The position numbers were made by a program, and so were the translations under genes. 10,017 nucleotides of DNA, from positions 1 through 10,017 of the forward strand of contig DQSX01000007.1 in assembly GCA_015663065.1 (NCBI GenBank), in the 5' to 3' direction. Of the stretch, positions 1 through 6,405 are shown piece after piece (the first letter of the stretch is position 1; every line of letters begins with the position of its first letter). The notes beneath the pieces were generated by a model. That model was given only the letters and a program-made list of their open reading frames with translations, searched no databases and was not told the DNA's origin. Source of the DNA: Sulfurovum sp. (GTDB taxonomy: Bacteria > Campylobacterota > Campylobacteria > Campylobacterales > Sulfurovaceae).

Positions 1-117
1 ATCAAAGACTTTATGTCTGTTCCAATGTCAGAAGAGGGTAGGCTTTCCGGAAAAAGTTCTCTCTTCCTACATAGAGCTAAGAGTAGAGTCCAAAAAGTTT
101 TAGATAGACTTTACTAA
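1..117 (+). CDS. C-terminal end of an unidentified protein (5' partial)
   Basis: An open frame enters from the left edge and stops at TAA (115-117), giving 38 residues. The tail is hydrophilic and basic, with a run of Arg/Lys around LHRAKSRVQKVL that would form an amphipathic helix, and it ends in DRLY. I do not recognise the family from so short a piece. That it is a real gene end is supported by the perfect hairpin terminator that begins 13 bases after the stop on the same strand. It runs towards the efflux operon (convergent), so it belongs to a different transcription unit. Confidence 0.6.
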   Translation: MKDFMSVPMSEEGRLSGKSSLFLHRAKSRVQKVLDRLY

Positions 118-130
118 TATTCATCCTCCC

Positions 131-158
131 AAGAGAGATCTTTATCTCTCTTCTTTTC
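131..158 (+). terminator. Rho-independent terminator of the left-edge gene
   Basis: A perfect 9-bp stem, AAGAGAGAT (131-139) and ATCTCTCTT (144-152), encloses a 4-nt CTTT loop and runs into a T-rich stretch (151-157) on the plus strand. It lies 13 bases after the stop of the plus-strand gene. On the minus strand the same hairpin is followed by GGGAGG rather than T residues, so it is a poorer intrinsic terminator for the efflux operon, although the stem could still slow read-through. A 12-bp palindrome (TTTTCTAGAAAA, 154-165) sits directly beside it. Confidence 0.75.
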
Positions 159-195
159 TAGAAAATAATACATACAAATTTTATGAACCTGTCTG

Positions 196-3100
196 CTATT
201 GGGAACTTTTTCCCTTTGCTTCTTCGTTAGAAGACCCCTTTGAAAACTTCAGATAAAGTATCGGGAGCATGATCAAAGTAAGCAGTGTTGAACTTATAAG
301 ACCATTGATTACAACGATAGCCAGAGGTCTTTGTATCTCTGAACCTGGTCCGGTAGCAAAGAGCAGAGGAAGCAGACCAAAGGCGGCAATGGTTGCCGTC
401 ATTAATACGGGTCTGAGTCTTTTAATGGAACCCTCTATTACCGCATCTTTAAGTTCAGACCCATTCTTTATAAGATAATTGAAATAGTTCACCAGTACAA
501 CACCGTTCAGTACCGCGATACCAAGCAGGGCGATAAAGCCTACAGATGCCGGTACTGACATATATTCTCCGCTCAGGTAGAGTCCTATAAATCCTCCAAT
601 GAGTGCCAGTGGCACATTGATAAGTACGATGGTCGCCTGTGTCAAAGAACCAAAAGAGACAAAGAGAAGTATAAAGACTAAAAAGAGTGCCAACGGTACG
701 ATGATAGCCAATCGTGCTGCTGCTCTTTGCTGATTTTCAAACTCTCCTCCATAGGTGAGATAATAGCCTGCAGGTAATTTTACTTCATTTTCGATTTTGA
801 TCTTGGCTTCTTCCACAAAACTTACAAGGTCCCGACCTTCGACATTGGTTTGTACGATGGTTTTTCTGTATCCTTGTTCATGTTCTATTTGTACAGGTCC
901 TGCATTGGAAATAAATTTTACAAAATTGCTTAATGGTATCGCTTTTCCATGTTCCAGCGGATAATAGAGTTTTTTGATCTTATCCAAAGAATTTTGCAGG
1001 TTTTCATCTCCCTTTACCATTAAATTGATACGACGCATGCCTTCCTGAATGATACCTGCCTGTACGCCTGTAACCATGACTTTAAGAAAATCATTGACCT
1101 CTTGTTGGCTGATACCATGATATGCCATCGTTTTTTTGTCAAAAGCAAGCTCAAAATATTCAACACCCTCATTGGCTTTTTTATAGACATCACTACTGCC
1201 AGAGATGGATTCAAGTATACTTTTTATCTCTACGGCGATCTTTTCAAGTTGATCATTATCACTTCCGAAAATATCAATAGCAAGATCACCTCTCACTCCT
1301 GTCAGCATCTCAGATACTCTCATCTCAATGGGTTGCGTAAATCCATACTCTATACCTACGAACTTATCCAGTACCTCTCGAATCTCATCAATGACAAATG
1401 CTTTGGATGGCTCTCTCCACTCTTCTTTCTCTTTAAGTACCAAAAAAGTATCGGTATCATTAAGACCCATAGGGTCAAGACCCAGCTCATCACTTCCTGT
1501 TCTTGCGATGATGTCTTTGATCTCAGGTACCGAAGCCAACAGTTTTTTCTGTAGTTTCAGGTTGAGTGCCAAACTCTCTTCCAGAGAGATAGACGGTAGC
1601 ATTTCCACACCAATAATAATACTTCCCTCATCCATCGTAGGCATAAAAGATTTTCCTGTTTTTGCAGCCAGGTAAAGAGAACCGCCAAAGAGTACAAGCA
1701 CAGCTAAGATAGTACCCTTCATATGTTTTAGAGAAAAAAGAAGCGCAGGTCTATAGACTTTAGTCAGTACTTTGATTAGCCAAGACTCTTTGTCAGGTCT
1801 TTTACTCAAGATGAATGAACTCAAGACCGGTATAAGTGTTAAAGCAAGGATCAATGAAGAAAAAAGTGCAAAGATGATACTGAGTGCCACAGGTCTAAAG
1901 AGTTTACCTTCAAGTCCTTCCAGTGTGAGAATCGGCATAAATACAATGATAATGATCAGTACACCTGTGATGATGGATGGTGCCATCTCTACAGTTGCTG
2001 TATAGATGATGTGCAGCTTGTTTTGGCGTTTATGTTTAGGATTTCCCAGTTCAGCGGTGATATGTTCAACGACAACGACGGCAGAATCCACCAGTATCCC
2101 AATGGCAATGGCAAGACCACCAAGACTCATCAGGTTTGCGGTTAGTCCAAAGTATTGCATGGCTATGAAACTCATAAGCAGTGCAAAAGGCAAGATAAGC
2201 GCAACACTCAGAGCAGAGGCAAAATTTCCAAGCATTACAAGTAGAATCACCATAATAAGGGCTATGGCTTCGTAGAGTGCATTTTTTACCGTATCTGTCG
2301 CAAGGTTTACAAGGTCTGAACGGTCATAAAAAATATCTATTTTTGTATCACCCGGCAGCATAGGTTCTAGCTTTTTAAGTTCTTCTTTGACTTTTTCAAG
2401 TACGATGCCGGTATTTGAACCTTTGAGTCCAAGTACCAGTCCCTGTACTGCTTCACCTTCTCCATTCTTACTTACAAAACCTGCACGGGTAAGATAACCA
2501 AATTTTACTTTGGCAACATCACCAATAGTAATGACTTTATTTGCACTTTTACCCACAGGTAATGTTTTGATATCAGAGAGGTTTTGGAGCTGTCCTACAC
2601 TACGGATCAAGATACTTTCTACTCCTTGGGAAACACGTCCCGCACCATCATTCTGATTATTCTTTTCAAGTGTCTGGAAGATCTGTTCAAGTGTAATACC
2701 CAAGGTTCTCATTTTATTTAAGTTGGGTACCACTTCATATGTTTTGACTTTTCCGCCAAGGGCATTGACTTCTGCAACCCCGCTTACTGAACGAATTTTA
2801 GGGGAGATGATCCAATCAAGTAAGCTTCGTTTCTCTTCAAGAGAGAGTCTCTTTGATTCGATCGAGAACATTAAAATATCACTTAACGGGGTAGAGATAG
2901 GTGCAAGCCCCCCTTCCATATTGGCAGGGAGCTCTCCTCTGATGTCTGCGAGTCTTTCACTTACTTGTTGTCTCGCCCAGTAAATATCTGTACCATCTTC
3001 AAAATCGATAGTAATATCACAGAGACCATATTTGGAAACAGAGCGCATCATAGTCTCATAAGGGATACCGACCATTTTCATCTCTATAGGCACAACAATA

Positions 3101-3288
3101 CGGGACTCTATCTCAGCAGGTGTCATGCCACTCGATTTGATAATGATCTTTACCTGTGTAGGAGAGATATCAGGAAAAGCATCAACAGGTAATTCATTAT
3201 ATGCTTTGATTCCAAAAGCAAGAATGACTAGTGCCAGCAAGGAGAAGAAAAGCCTTTGGGCTAGTGCAAAACCAATGATCTTATTCAT
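196..3288 (-). CDS. CzcA/CusA-family heavy-metal efflux RND transporter (inner membrane pump)
   Basis: This is the proton-driven inner-membrane pump of a tripartite efflux system, 1030 aa, the normal HME-RND length. It has one N-terminal membrane helix (about 10-28), a periplasmic porter region, helices 2-7 (about 338-542), a second porter region and helices 8-12 (about 859-1012). Helix 4 carries ILVDSAVVVVEH with Asp401 and Glu408, matching the proton-relay acidic positions of CusA/CzcA. The motifs FTQPIEMR (about 650-657) and LNGVVLVNY (about 927-935) are CzcA-like. CusA Met573 and Met672 align with Gly and Glu, so the Cu/Ag methionine triad is not kept. The first acidic residue of the CzcA helix-4 motif DFGxxxD is also absent. 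Substrate is therefore uncertain; a divalent cation is my best inference. A GTG at 3297 is in frame, but AGGTGA lies 5 nt before the ATG at 3288, so I chose the ATG. The gene overlaps the upstream adaptor gene by 8 nt. Confidence 0.93.
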   Translation of the reverse strand: MNKIIGFALAQRLFFSLLALVILAFGIKAYNELPVDAFPDISPTQVKIIIKSSGMTPAEIESRIVVPIEMKMVGIPYETMMRSVSKYGLCDITIDFEDGTDIYWARQQVSERLADIRGELPANMEGGLAPISTPLSDILMFSIESKRLSLEEKRSLLDWIISPKIRSVSGVAEVNALGGKVKTYEVVPNLNKMRTLGITLEQIFQTLEKNNQNDGAGRVSQGVESILIRSVGQLQNLSDIKTLPVGKSANKVITIGDVAKVKFGYLTRAGFVSKNGEGEAVQGLVLGLKGSNTGIVLEKVKEELKKLEPMLPGDTKIDIFYDRSDLVNLATDTVKNALYEAIALIMVILLVMLGNFASALSVALILPFALLMSFIAMQYFGLTANLMSLGGLAIAIGILVDSAVVVVEHITAELGNPKHKRQNKLHIIYTATVEMAPSIITGVLIIIIVFMPILTLEGLEGKLFRPVALSIIFALFSSLILALTLIPVLSSFILSKRPDKESWLIKVLTKVYRPALLFSLKHMKGTILAVLVLFGGSLYLAAKTGKSFMPTMDEGSIIIGVEMLPSISLEESLALNLKLQKKLLASVPEIKDIIARTGSDELGLDPMGLNDTDTFLVLKEKEEWREPSKAFVIDEIREVLDKFVGIEYGFTQPIEMRVSEMLTGVRGDLAIDIFGSDNDQLEKIAVEIKSILESISGSSDVYKKANEGVEYFELAFDKKTMAYHGISQQEVNDFLKVMVTGVQAGIIQEGMRRINLMVKGDENLQNSLDKIKKLYYPLEHGKAIPLSNFVKFISNAGPVQIEHEQGYRKTIVQTNVEGRDLVSFVEEAKIKIENEVKLPAGYYLTYGGEFENQQRAAARLAIIVPLALFLVFILLFVSFGSLTQATIVLINVPLALIGGFIGLYLSGEYMSVPASVGFIALLGIAVLNGVVLVNYFNYLIKNGSELKDAVIEGSIKRLRPVLMTATIAAFGLLPLLFATGPGSEIQRPLAIVVINGLISSTLLTLIMLPILYLKFSKGSSNEEAKGKSSQ

Positions 3289-4357
3289 CGTTGTCACCTA
3301 ACATATTTTTCAGTATCGCTATAGAATTAACTGCTATTTTGTTTCGTAGTCTGTCTGATGCTTCTATAAAATAGTGTGTATTGTCTTCCGCAAGAACTTT
3401 TACCGGTACAGCAGTAAATCCTTCTTTCGTTTTTATAAATACGATTTGTGTGCCGCCTTCTTTGATGACAGAAGTTTTTTGTACTTTAAGACTTTCTCCT
3501 AAAATGGTGAAGTTTGCAGAGCTGCGAAGACCTGAAAATATATTGATATCTGCGGGGACAGAAAAACGTATTTGTCTGGTCTGGTTTTCCGGGTTAATTA
3601 CAGGTGAGATCTGTAGTATACTTGTCTTAAAGGTCTTATTTGAAAGTGTGATCTGTATTTCCTGCCCTTCATAAAGGTTTTCAGTCAGACTGGCTTCTAT
3701 ATTGCTCTCAAGCCAAAGTGAACCTTCCTGCTGAATAATAAAAAGTGCACCAGAAGGACTTGTACTTTTCCCTGGTATGGCATGAAGTTCTACAATATGA
3801 CCATCTACAGAGCTTTTTATTTCCATTGTCTGGGAGAGTTTCAGCTCTTTGAAGAGTGTTGCTATCGTTTCATCGCTTGCTCCATAACTTTTGAGCAGGG
3901 CTTTGGATGCAGCCACTTTGATCTTGTCTGCTTCCAGTTCTGCATTGGCAGCCACACACTCTTTTTGAGGAATGATCTCTTCTTTGCAAAGCATATTTTT
4001 ACGTTCCGTTAAATGCGTATGATGGCGGAATTCTATTGCATCCGCTATGGCTTTTTGTTGTATGGCTATCCATTCTGTACCCGTTACTTCAGCGAGTACA
4101 GAGCCTTTGGTTACTTTTTGATGCTTTGCCACATTCAGTTTTTTAACATTGGCTTCGAAAGGCAGTGAAATAATATGCAAGAGTGAAGGTGGTGTCACTA
4201 CTTCAGTAATGAACTCACCTAAAGGAAGTCTTTTGGAGCTTTGGGGTGTTTCAACTTTGATTTCCCAGATTTTTTCTTGTTCCGGAGTCATTTGTATGTT
4301 TTCTGCATGAAGTACACTCAAAGTAAATAGTGTCAATAGTAGTAGTTGTTTTGTCAT
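3281..4357 (-). CDS. Periplasmic adaptor (membrane fusion protein) of the RND efflux pump, CzcB/CusB type
   Basis: The 358-aa protein links the RND pump to the outer membrane channel. Residues 1-18 form a signal peptide (MTKQ, a Leu-rich core, then LHA before Glu19). A first lipoyl half (about 65-93, with KVTKGSVLAEV) leads into a helical hairpin (about 95-170). The second lipoyl half (about 178-210) includes the typical turn SSVDGHIVEL, and is followed by beta-barrel and membrane-proximal regions. This is the usual order for an HlyD/CusB-like adaptor, at a slightly short length. It has only two cysteines, Cys124 and Cys134, on either side of the hairpin tip (CKEEIIPQKEC). There are no CusB-like N-terminal methionine clusters or CzcB-like His-rich extension, so the metal is not revealed. 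The start codon shares one base with the stop of the channel gene (TAATG), with AAGGAT just before it, indicating translational coupling. Confidence 0.9.
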   Translation of the reverse strand: MTKQLLLLTLFTLSVLHAENIQMTPEQEKIWEIKVETPQSSKRLPLGEFITEVVTPPSLLHIISLPFEANVKKLNVAKHQKVTKGSVLAEVTGTEWIAIQQKAIADAIEFRHHTHLTERKNMLCKEEIIPQKECVAANAELEADKIKVAASKALLKSYGASDETIATLFKELKLSQTMEIKSSVDGHIVELHAIPGKSTSPSGALFIIQQEGSLWLESNIEASLTENLYEGQEIQITLSNKTFKTSILQISPVINPENQTRQIRFSVPADINIFSGLRSSANFTILGESLKVQKTSVIKEGGTQIVFIKTKEGFTAVPVKVLAEDNTHYFIEASDRLRNKIAVNSIAILKNMLGDNDE

Positions 4358-5547
4358 TAGTTATCCTTTTTTTCACTGATAGTATAGAGTTTAAATAGTG
4401 TATTGTAATACGTTTTTTTTGTAGCATAGATCTCTTGCCTGAGTTGATATGATCTTTGTCTGTTAAGCAGATATTCGATGACTGATGTTTCACCCAGATC
4501 ATAACTCTTTTTGATCAGAGGTAAGAGATCCTTTCGGTATTTTTGGTAATTACGCTTTAGTGTCTTAACCATCAGTGCATTACTTCTTAGCTGTGATCGC
4601 AGTTGTGAGAGTAGACTTTTCTTTTCTGTCATTGTTTGTTCATGTTTCAATGAAATAGCAGAGTTCTGATACATTGCTGCAGCACGTTCCTGTTCTGATC
4701 TTGTAGAAGTAAAATTAAGAGGGATTGAGAGACCCACTGTATATTTATCTACATCCAACTCTTCGGTGTATTGTGCTGAAAGGCTAATAGAGTCTATGCT
4801 GTTGGAATATCTGTCTAAAACCTCATGTGTACTTTGAATACGTTTATTATAGGCTTCTTTTGAAAGTTGAAATGGTTTGCCAAGTTTAACATGGGTTCTT
4901 ATGGGATACATATCTTTACAGGAGAGTTTTGTGGACTCTGTATAATGTATCTTACTCAACATAAAGAGGTTTTGTTTTGAGATGTCCTGTTGCATTTTTA
5001 TCTCTTGAAGTTGGGCGTACAGACTGTTCTTTTCTATTTCCAGCTGCATCAATTCAGTTTTTGAGATCTCTTGATACTTATAGGCTTTTTGTTTCTTATT
5101 ATAGAGTTTTACAAACTCCTGATAGCTCTGTTTAAAGCTTCTATAGTTCTGACCATCCAAACAATGCTGATGATAGATATTCTTCAATCCGTTTTTAAAG
5201 TTTAAGATATTTCTCTCTTCGTCTAAAAGGTAGGCTTGATTGGAAAGACGTGTGGCTTTTTGTTCCTGTTCTTGAATATTACCGAAAATGAATTTTTTTG
5301 AAACACCTACAGCATATTCATTTCCACTTCCTCCACCATGTGGATAAGCTTTGCTACCTTCTCCAAACAGTTCCAGGGGATCAGAGGCTGTACTTGCTTT
5401 GTTTTTGGCTTCCAGTGCCAGACTTTCTTGTCGTAACGCTTTAGATAGAACACTATTCTGACCAGCAGATTTTAATATTTTAGAAAGTGTGTATGTTGAT
5501 GCATGTCCTGCTTGCATCAATAAGAGAAATAAAACAAGTTGTTTCAT
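4357..5547 (-). CDS. TolC/CzcC-family outer membrane efflux protein
   Basis: This is the outer membrane channel of the tripartite pump, 396 aa from the chosen start. Residues 1-16 form a signal peptide (MKQLVLFLLLMQAGHA). There is no lipobox cysteine, unlike many CusC-type channels. Long charged helices alternate with beta segments such as YAVGVSKKFIFG (about 78-89) and YTVGLSIPLNFTSTRSEQE (about 269-287), the hallmark of the outer membrane efflux protein repeat. The C-terminal part has the usual GETSVIEYLLNRQRSYQ motif (about 352-368). Two cysteines (about 129 and 210) lie on either side of a coiled-coil stretch. An in-frame ATG at 5598 overlaps the previous stop as ATGA, but it has no good ribosome site and would bury the signal peptide behind 17 residues. 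AAGGAAA lies 8 nt before the ATG at 5547, so I prefer that start. Confidence 0.88.
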   Translation of the reverse strand: MKQLVLFLLLMQAGHASTYTLSKILKSAGQNSVLSKALRQESLALEAKNKASTASDPLELFGEGSKAYPHGGGSGNEYAVGVSKKFIFGNIQEQEQKATRLSNQAYLLDEERNILNFKNGLKNIYHQHCLDGQNYRSFKQSYQEFVKLYNKKQKAYKYQEISKTELMQLEIEKNSLYAQLQEIKMQQDISKQNLFMLSKIHYTESTKLSCKDMYPIRTHVKLGKPFQLSKEAYNKRIQSTHEVLDRYSNSIDSISLSAQYTEELDVDKYTVGLSIPLNFTSTRSEQERAAAMYQNSAISLKHEQTMTEKKSLLSQLRSQLRSNALMVKTLKRNYQKYRKDLLPLIKKSYDLGETSVIEYLLNRQRSYQLRQEIYATKKTYYNTLFKLYTISEKKDN

Positions 5548-5594
5548 AATATGGGTTTCCTTTAGAGATATAATTTTTTTTAAATATAGCGTTG

Positions 5595-5918
5595 TCATTT
5601 TGATAAAACTTTAGAGATGATGGCACCATCAAGTGCATTGATCTCTACTTCGCAATTTTTTGTATAACTTCGATAAAAAAGCAGTTGACCTTTATGCCTA
5701 AGTTTTTGAGATATAACATTTTCTTTGCAATATAAAGCAGCCATTTCTCGGGCTTCTTCATATTTGATCTTAGTTAACTGTCGTAACTCTCTCTGCTTCT
5801 TCAATTTGAGAGAAAGTTTGTGGTTATATGTGTGGAGTGGTATCGTGTTATCTACCATCAGCTGCGTATTTGCAGCCCCTATGACAGAGAACACTATTGT
5901 GTATAATAGCGCTTTCAT
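5595..5918 (-). CDS. Small exported protein with a PepSY-like domain
   Basis: The 107-aa protein starts with a signal peptide (MKALLYTIVFSVIGAA, cleavage near residue 15-17). The rest, from about residue 50, reads like a single PepSY unit: an amphipathic helix with KIKYEEAREMAALY, a beta strand around LLFYRSY, and a closing strand NCEVEINALDGAIIS that resembles the YEVEIDAxTGxVL ending of PepSY domains. Small periplasmic PepSY proteins often sit next to metal-handling genes, but their biochemical role is mostly unproven. Cys64 and Cys89 are the only cysteines and could form a disulfide. AAAGGTC precedes the ATG at a good distance. It lies 47 nt upstream of the channel gene and is probably in the same operon. 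The domain call is from pattern only and needs a profile search. Confidence 0.7.
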   Translation of the reverse strand: MKALLYTIVFSVIGAANTQLMVDNTIPLHTYNHKLSLKLKKQRELRQLTKIKYEEAREMAALYCKENVISQKLRHKGQLLFYRSYTKNCEVEINALDGAIISKVLSK

Positions 5919-5941
5919 TATTGACCTTTATATTATTAAAT

Positions 5942-5959
5942 ATAGAACAAGGGTTCTAT
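5942..5959. promoter_or_regulatory. Perfect inverted repeat ATAGAAC-N4-GTTCTAT, possible operator
   Basis: Two perfect 7-bp arms (5942-5948 and 5953-5959) with a 4-bp spacer lie in the 61-nt gap between the two small exported-protein genes, 24 nt before the ATG at 5918. The symmetry and 18-bp size suit a dimeric DNA-binding regulator. As RNA it could also be a short hairpin, but the sequence after it on the minus strand (ATTTAATAATAT) is not a real T-tract, so a terminator is less likely. No known operator consensus is recognised. Confidence 0.4.
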
Positions 5960-5979
5960 TGTATGTTTATAAAAAAGGT

Positions 5980-6282
5980 TTAGGCTATAGGTGGTTTGTA
6001 AGAAGTTTCTTTGTAAGGTAGGGCGTATTGAAGGAGATCTTGAGAGAGCATTTTCTCTTTTTGAAACTGAACAAAAGTACTTTTATATGGCATCATAAGC
6101 CCTACAAAATGGAACATACTATGTACTTTATGTATGTCTGCACATTCTTGTGTTGGTACATTAGTATTCACATAATGTGAGATACTCGTTGGTTCATCTG
6201 TTTGTATCATATTCATAACAGTATCATGCATTACAGTAAAAGAGAGCATGAATAGTACAACAAATATAACTTTTGATCTCAT
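5980..6282 (-). CDS. Hypothetical small exported or membrane-anchored protein, His/Met-rich
   Basis: The 100-aa protein has an N-terminal hydrophobic segment (about 5-17, after MRSK) that is a signal peptide or single membrane anchor; the remaining ~80 residues would face the periplasm. No family is recognised. That tail is unusually rich in possible metal ligands: His19, 36, 51, 54 and 58, Met18, 23, 25, 56, 63, 64 and 78, and one cysteine (Cys47). They cluster in HKVHSMFHFVGLMM (51-64). The C-terminus is YKPPIA. A strong ribosome site (AAGGAG, 8 nt before the ATG at 6282) supports it as a real gene. It is the first gene of the minus-strand run leading into the efflux pump, so a periplasmic metal-binding or sensing accessory role is plausible, but this is inference from position and composition. 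Confidence 0.65.
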   Translation of the reverse strand: MRSKVIFVVLFMLSFTVMHDTVMNMIQTDEPTSISHYVNTNVPTQECADIHKVHSMFHFVGLMMPYKSTFVQFQKEKMLSQDLLQYALPYKETSYKPPIA

Positions 6283-6405
6283 GAATCATGCTCCTTTTTT
6301 AGGTTTTGATAGCTATTGTATTCTTGAATTATGAGAGTATATAGGAATAAAGATTAAATTTAGATAAGAAAAATTATTATTTAACCTCTTGATATAATAT
6401 AATCT
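6283..6405 (-). promoter_or_regulatory. Intergenic region likely to hold the efflux-operon promoter
   Basis: This 123-nt, very AT-rich gap separates the porin stop from the first small gene of the efflux unit. The best promoter candidate on the minus strand is a TACAAT -10-like hexamer (6315-6320), leaving about 32 nt to the ATG. No convincing -35 box is seen, which is common in Campylobacterota sigma-70 promoters. I see no strong T-tailed hairpin after the porin, so read-through from the porin cannot be excluded. Confidence 0.3.

Noticed and set aside
131..152. Hairpin at 131-152 as an intrinsic terminator for the minus-strand efflux operon
   Set aside because: On the minus strand it is followed by GGGAGG, not a T-run; it fits the plus-strand gene better.
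1102..1554. Long plus-strand open frame of 150 codons opposite the RND pump gene
   Set aside because: It lies wholly inside the well-supported pump gene on the other strand, has no ribosome site or recognisable domain, and its composition is that of a reverse-complement shadow.
3289..3297. GTG at 3297 as start of the RND pump
   Set aside because: The GTG is part of the AGGTGA ribosome site for the ATG at 3288, and family members normally begin with a short leader like MNKII.
4413..4420. Run of eight T (A8 on the coding strand) near the 3' end of the channel gene, considered as a phase-variation tract
   Set aside because: A8 is common in AT-rich DNA, the frame is intact, and phase-variable tracts in Campylobacterota are usually longer G/C runs.
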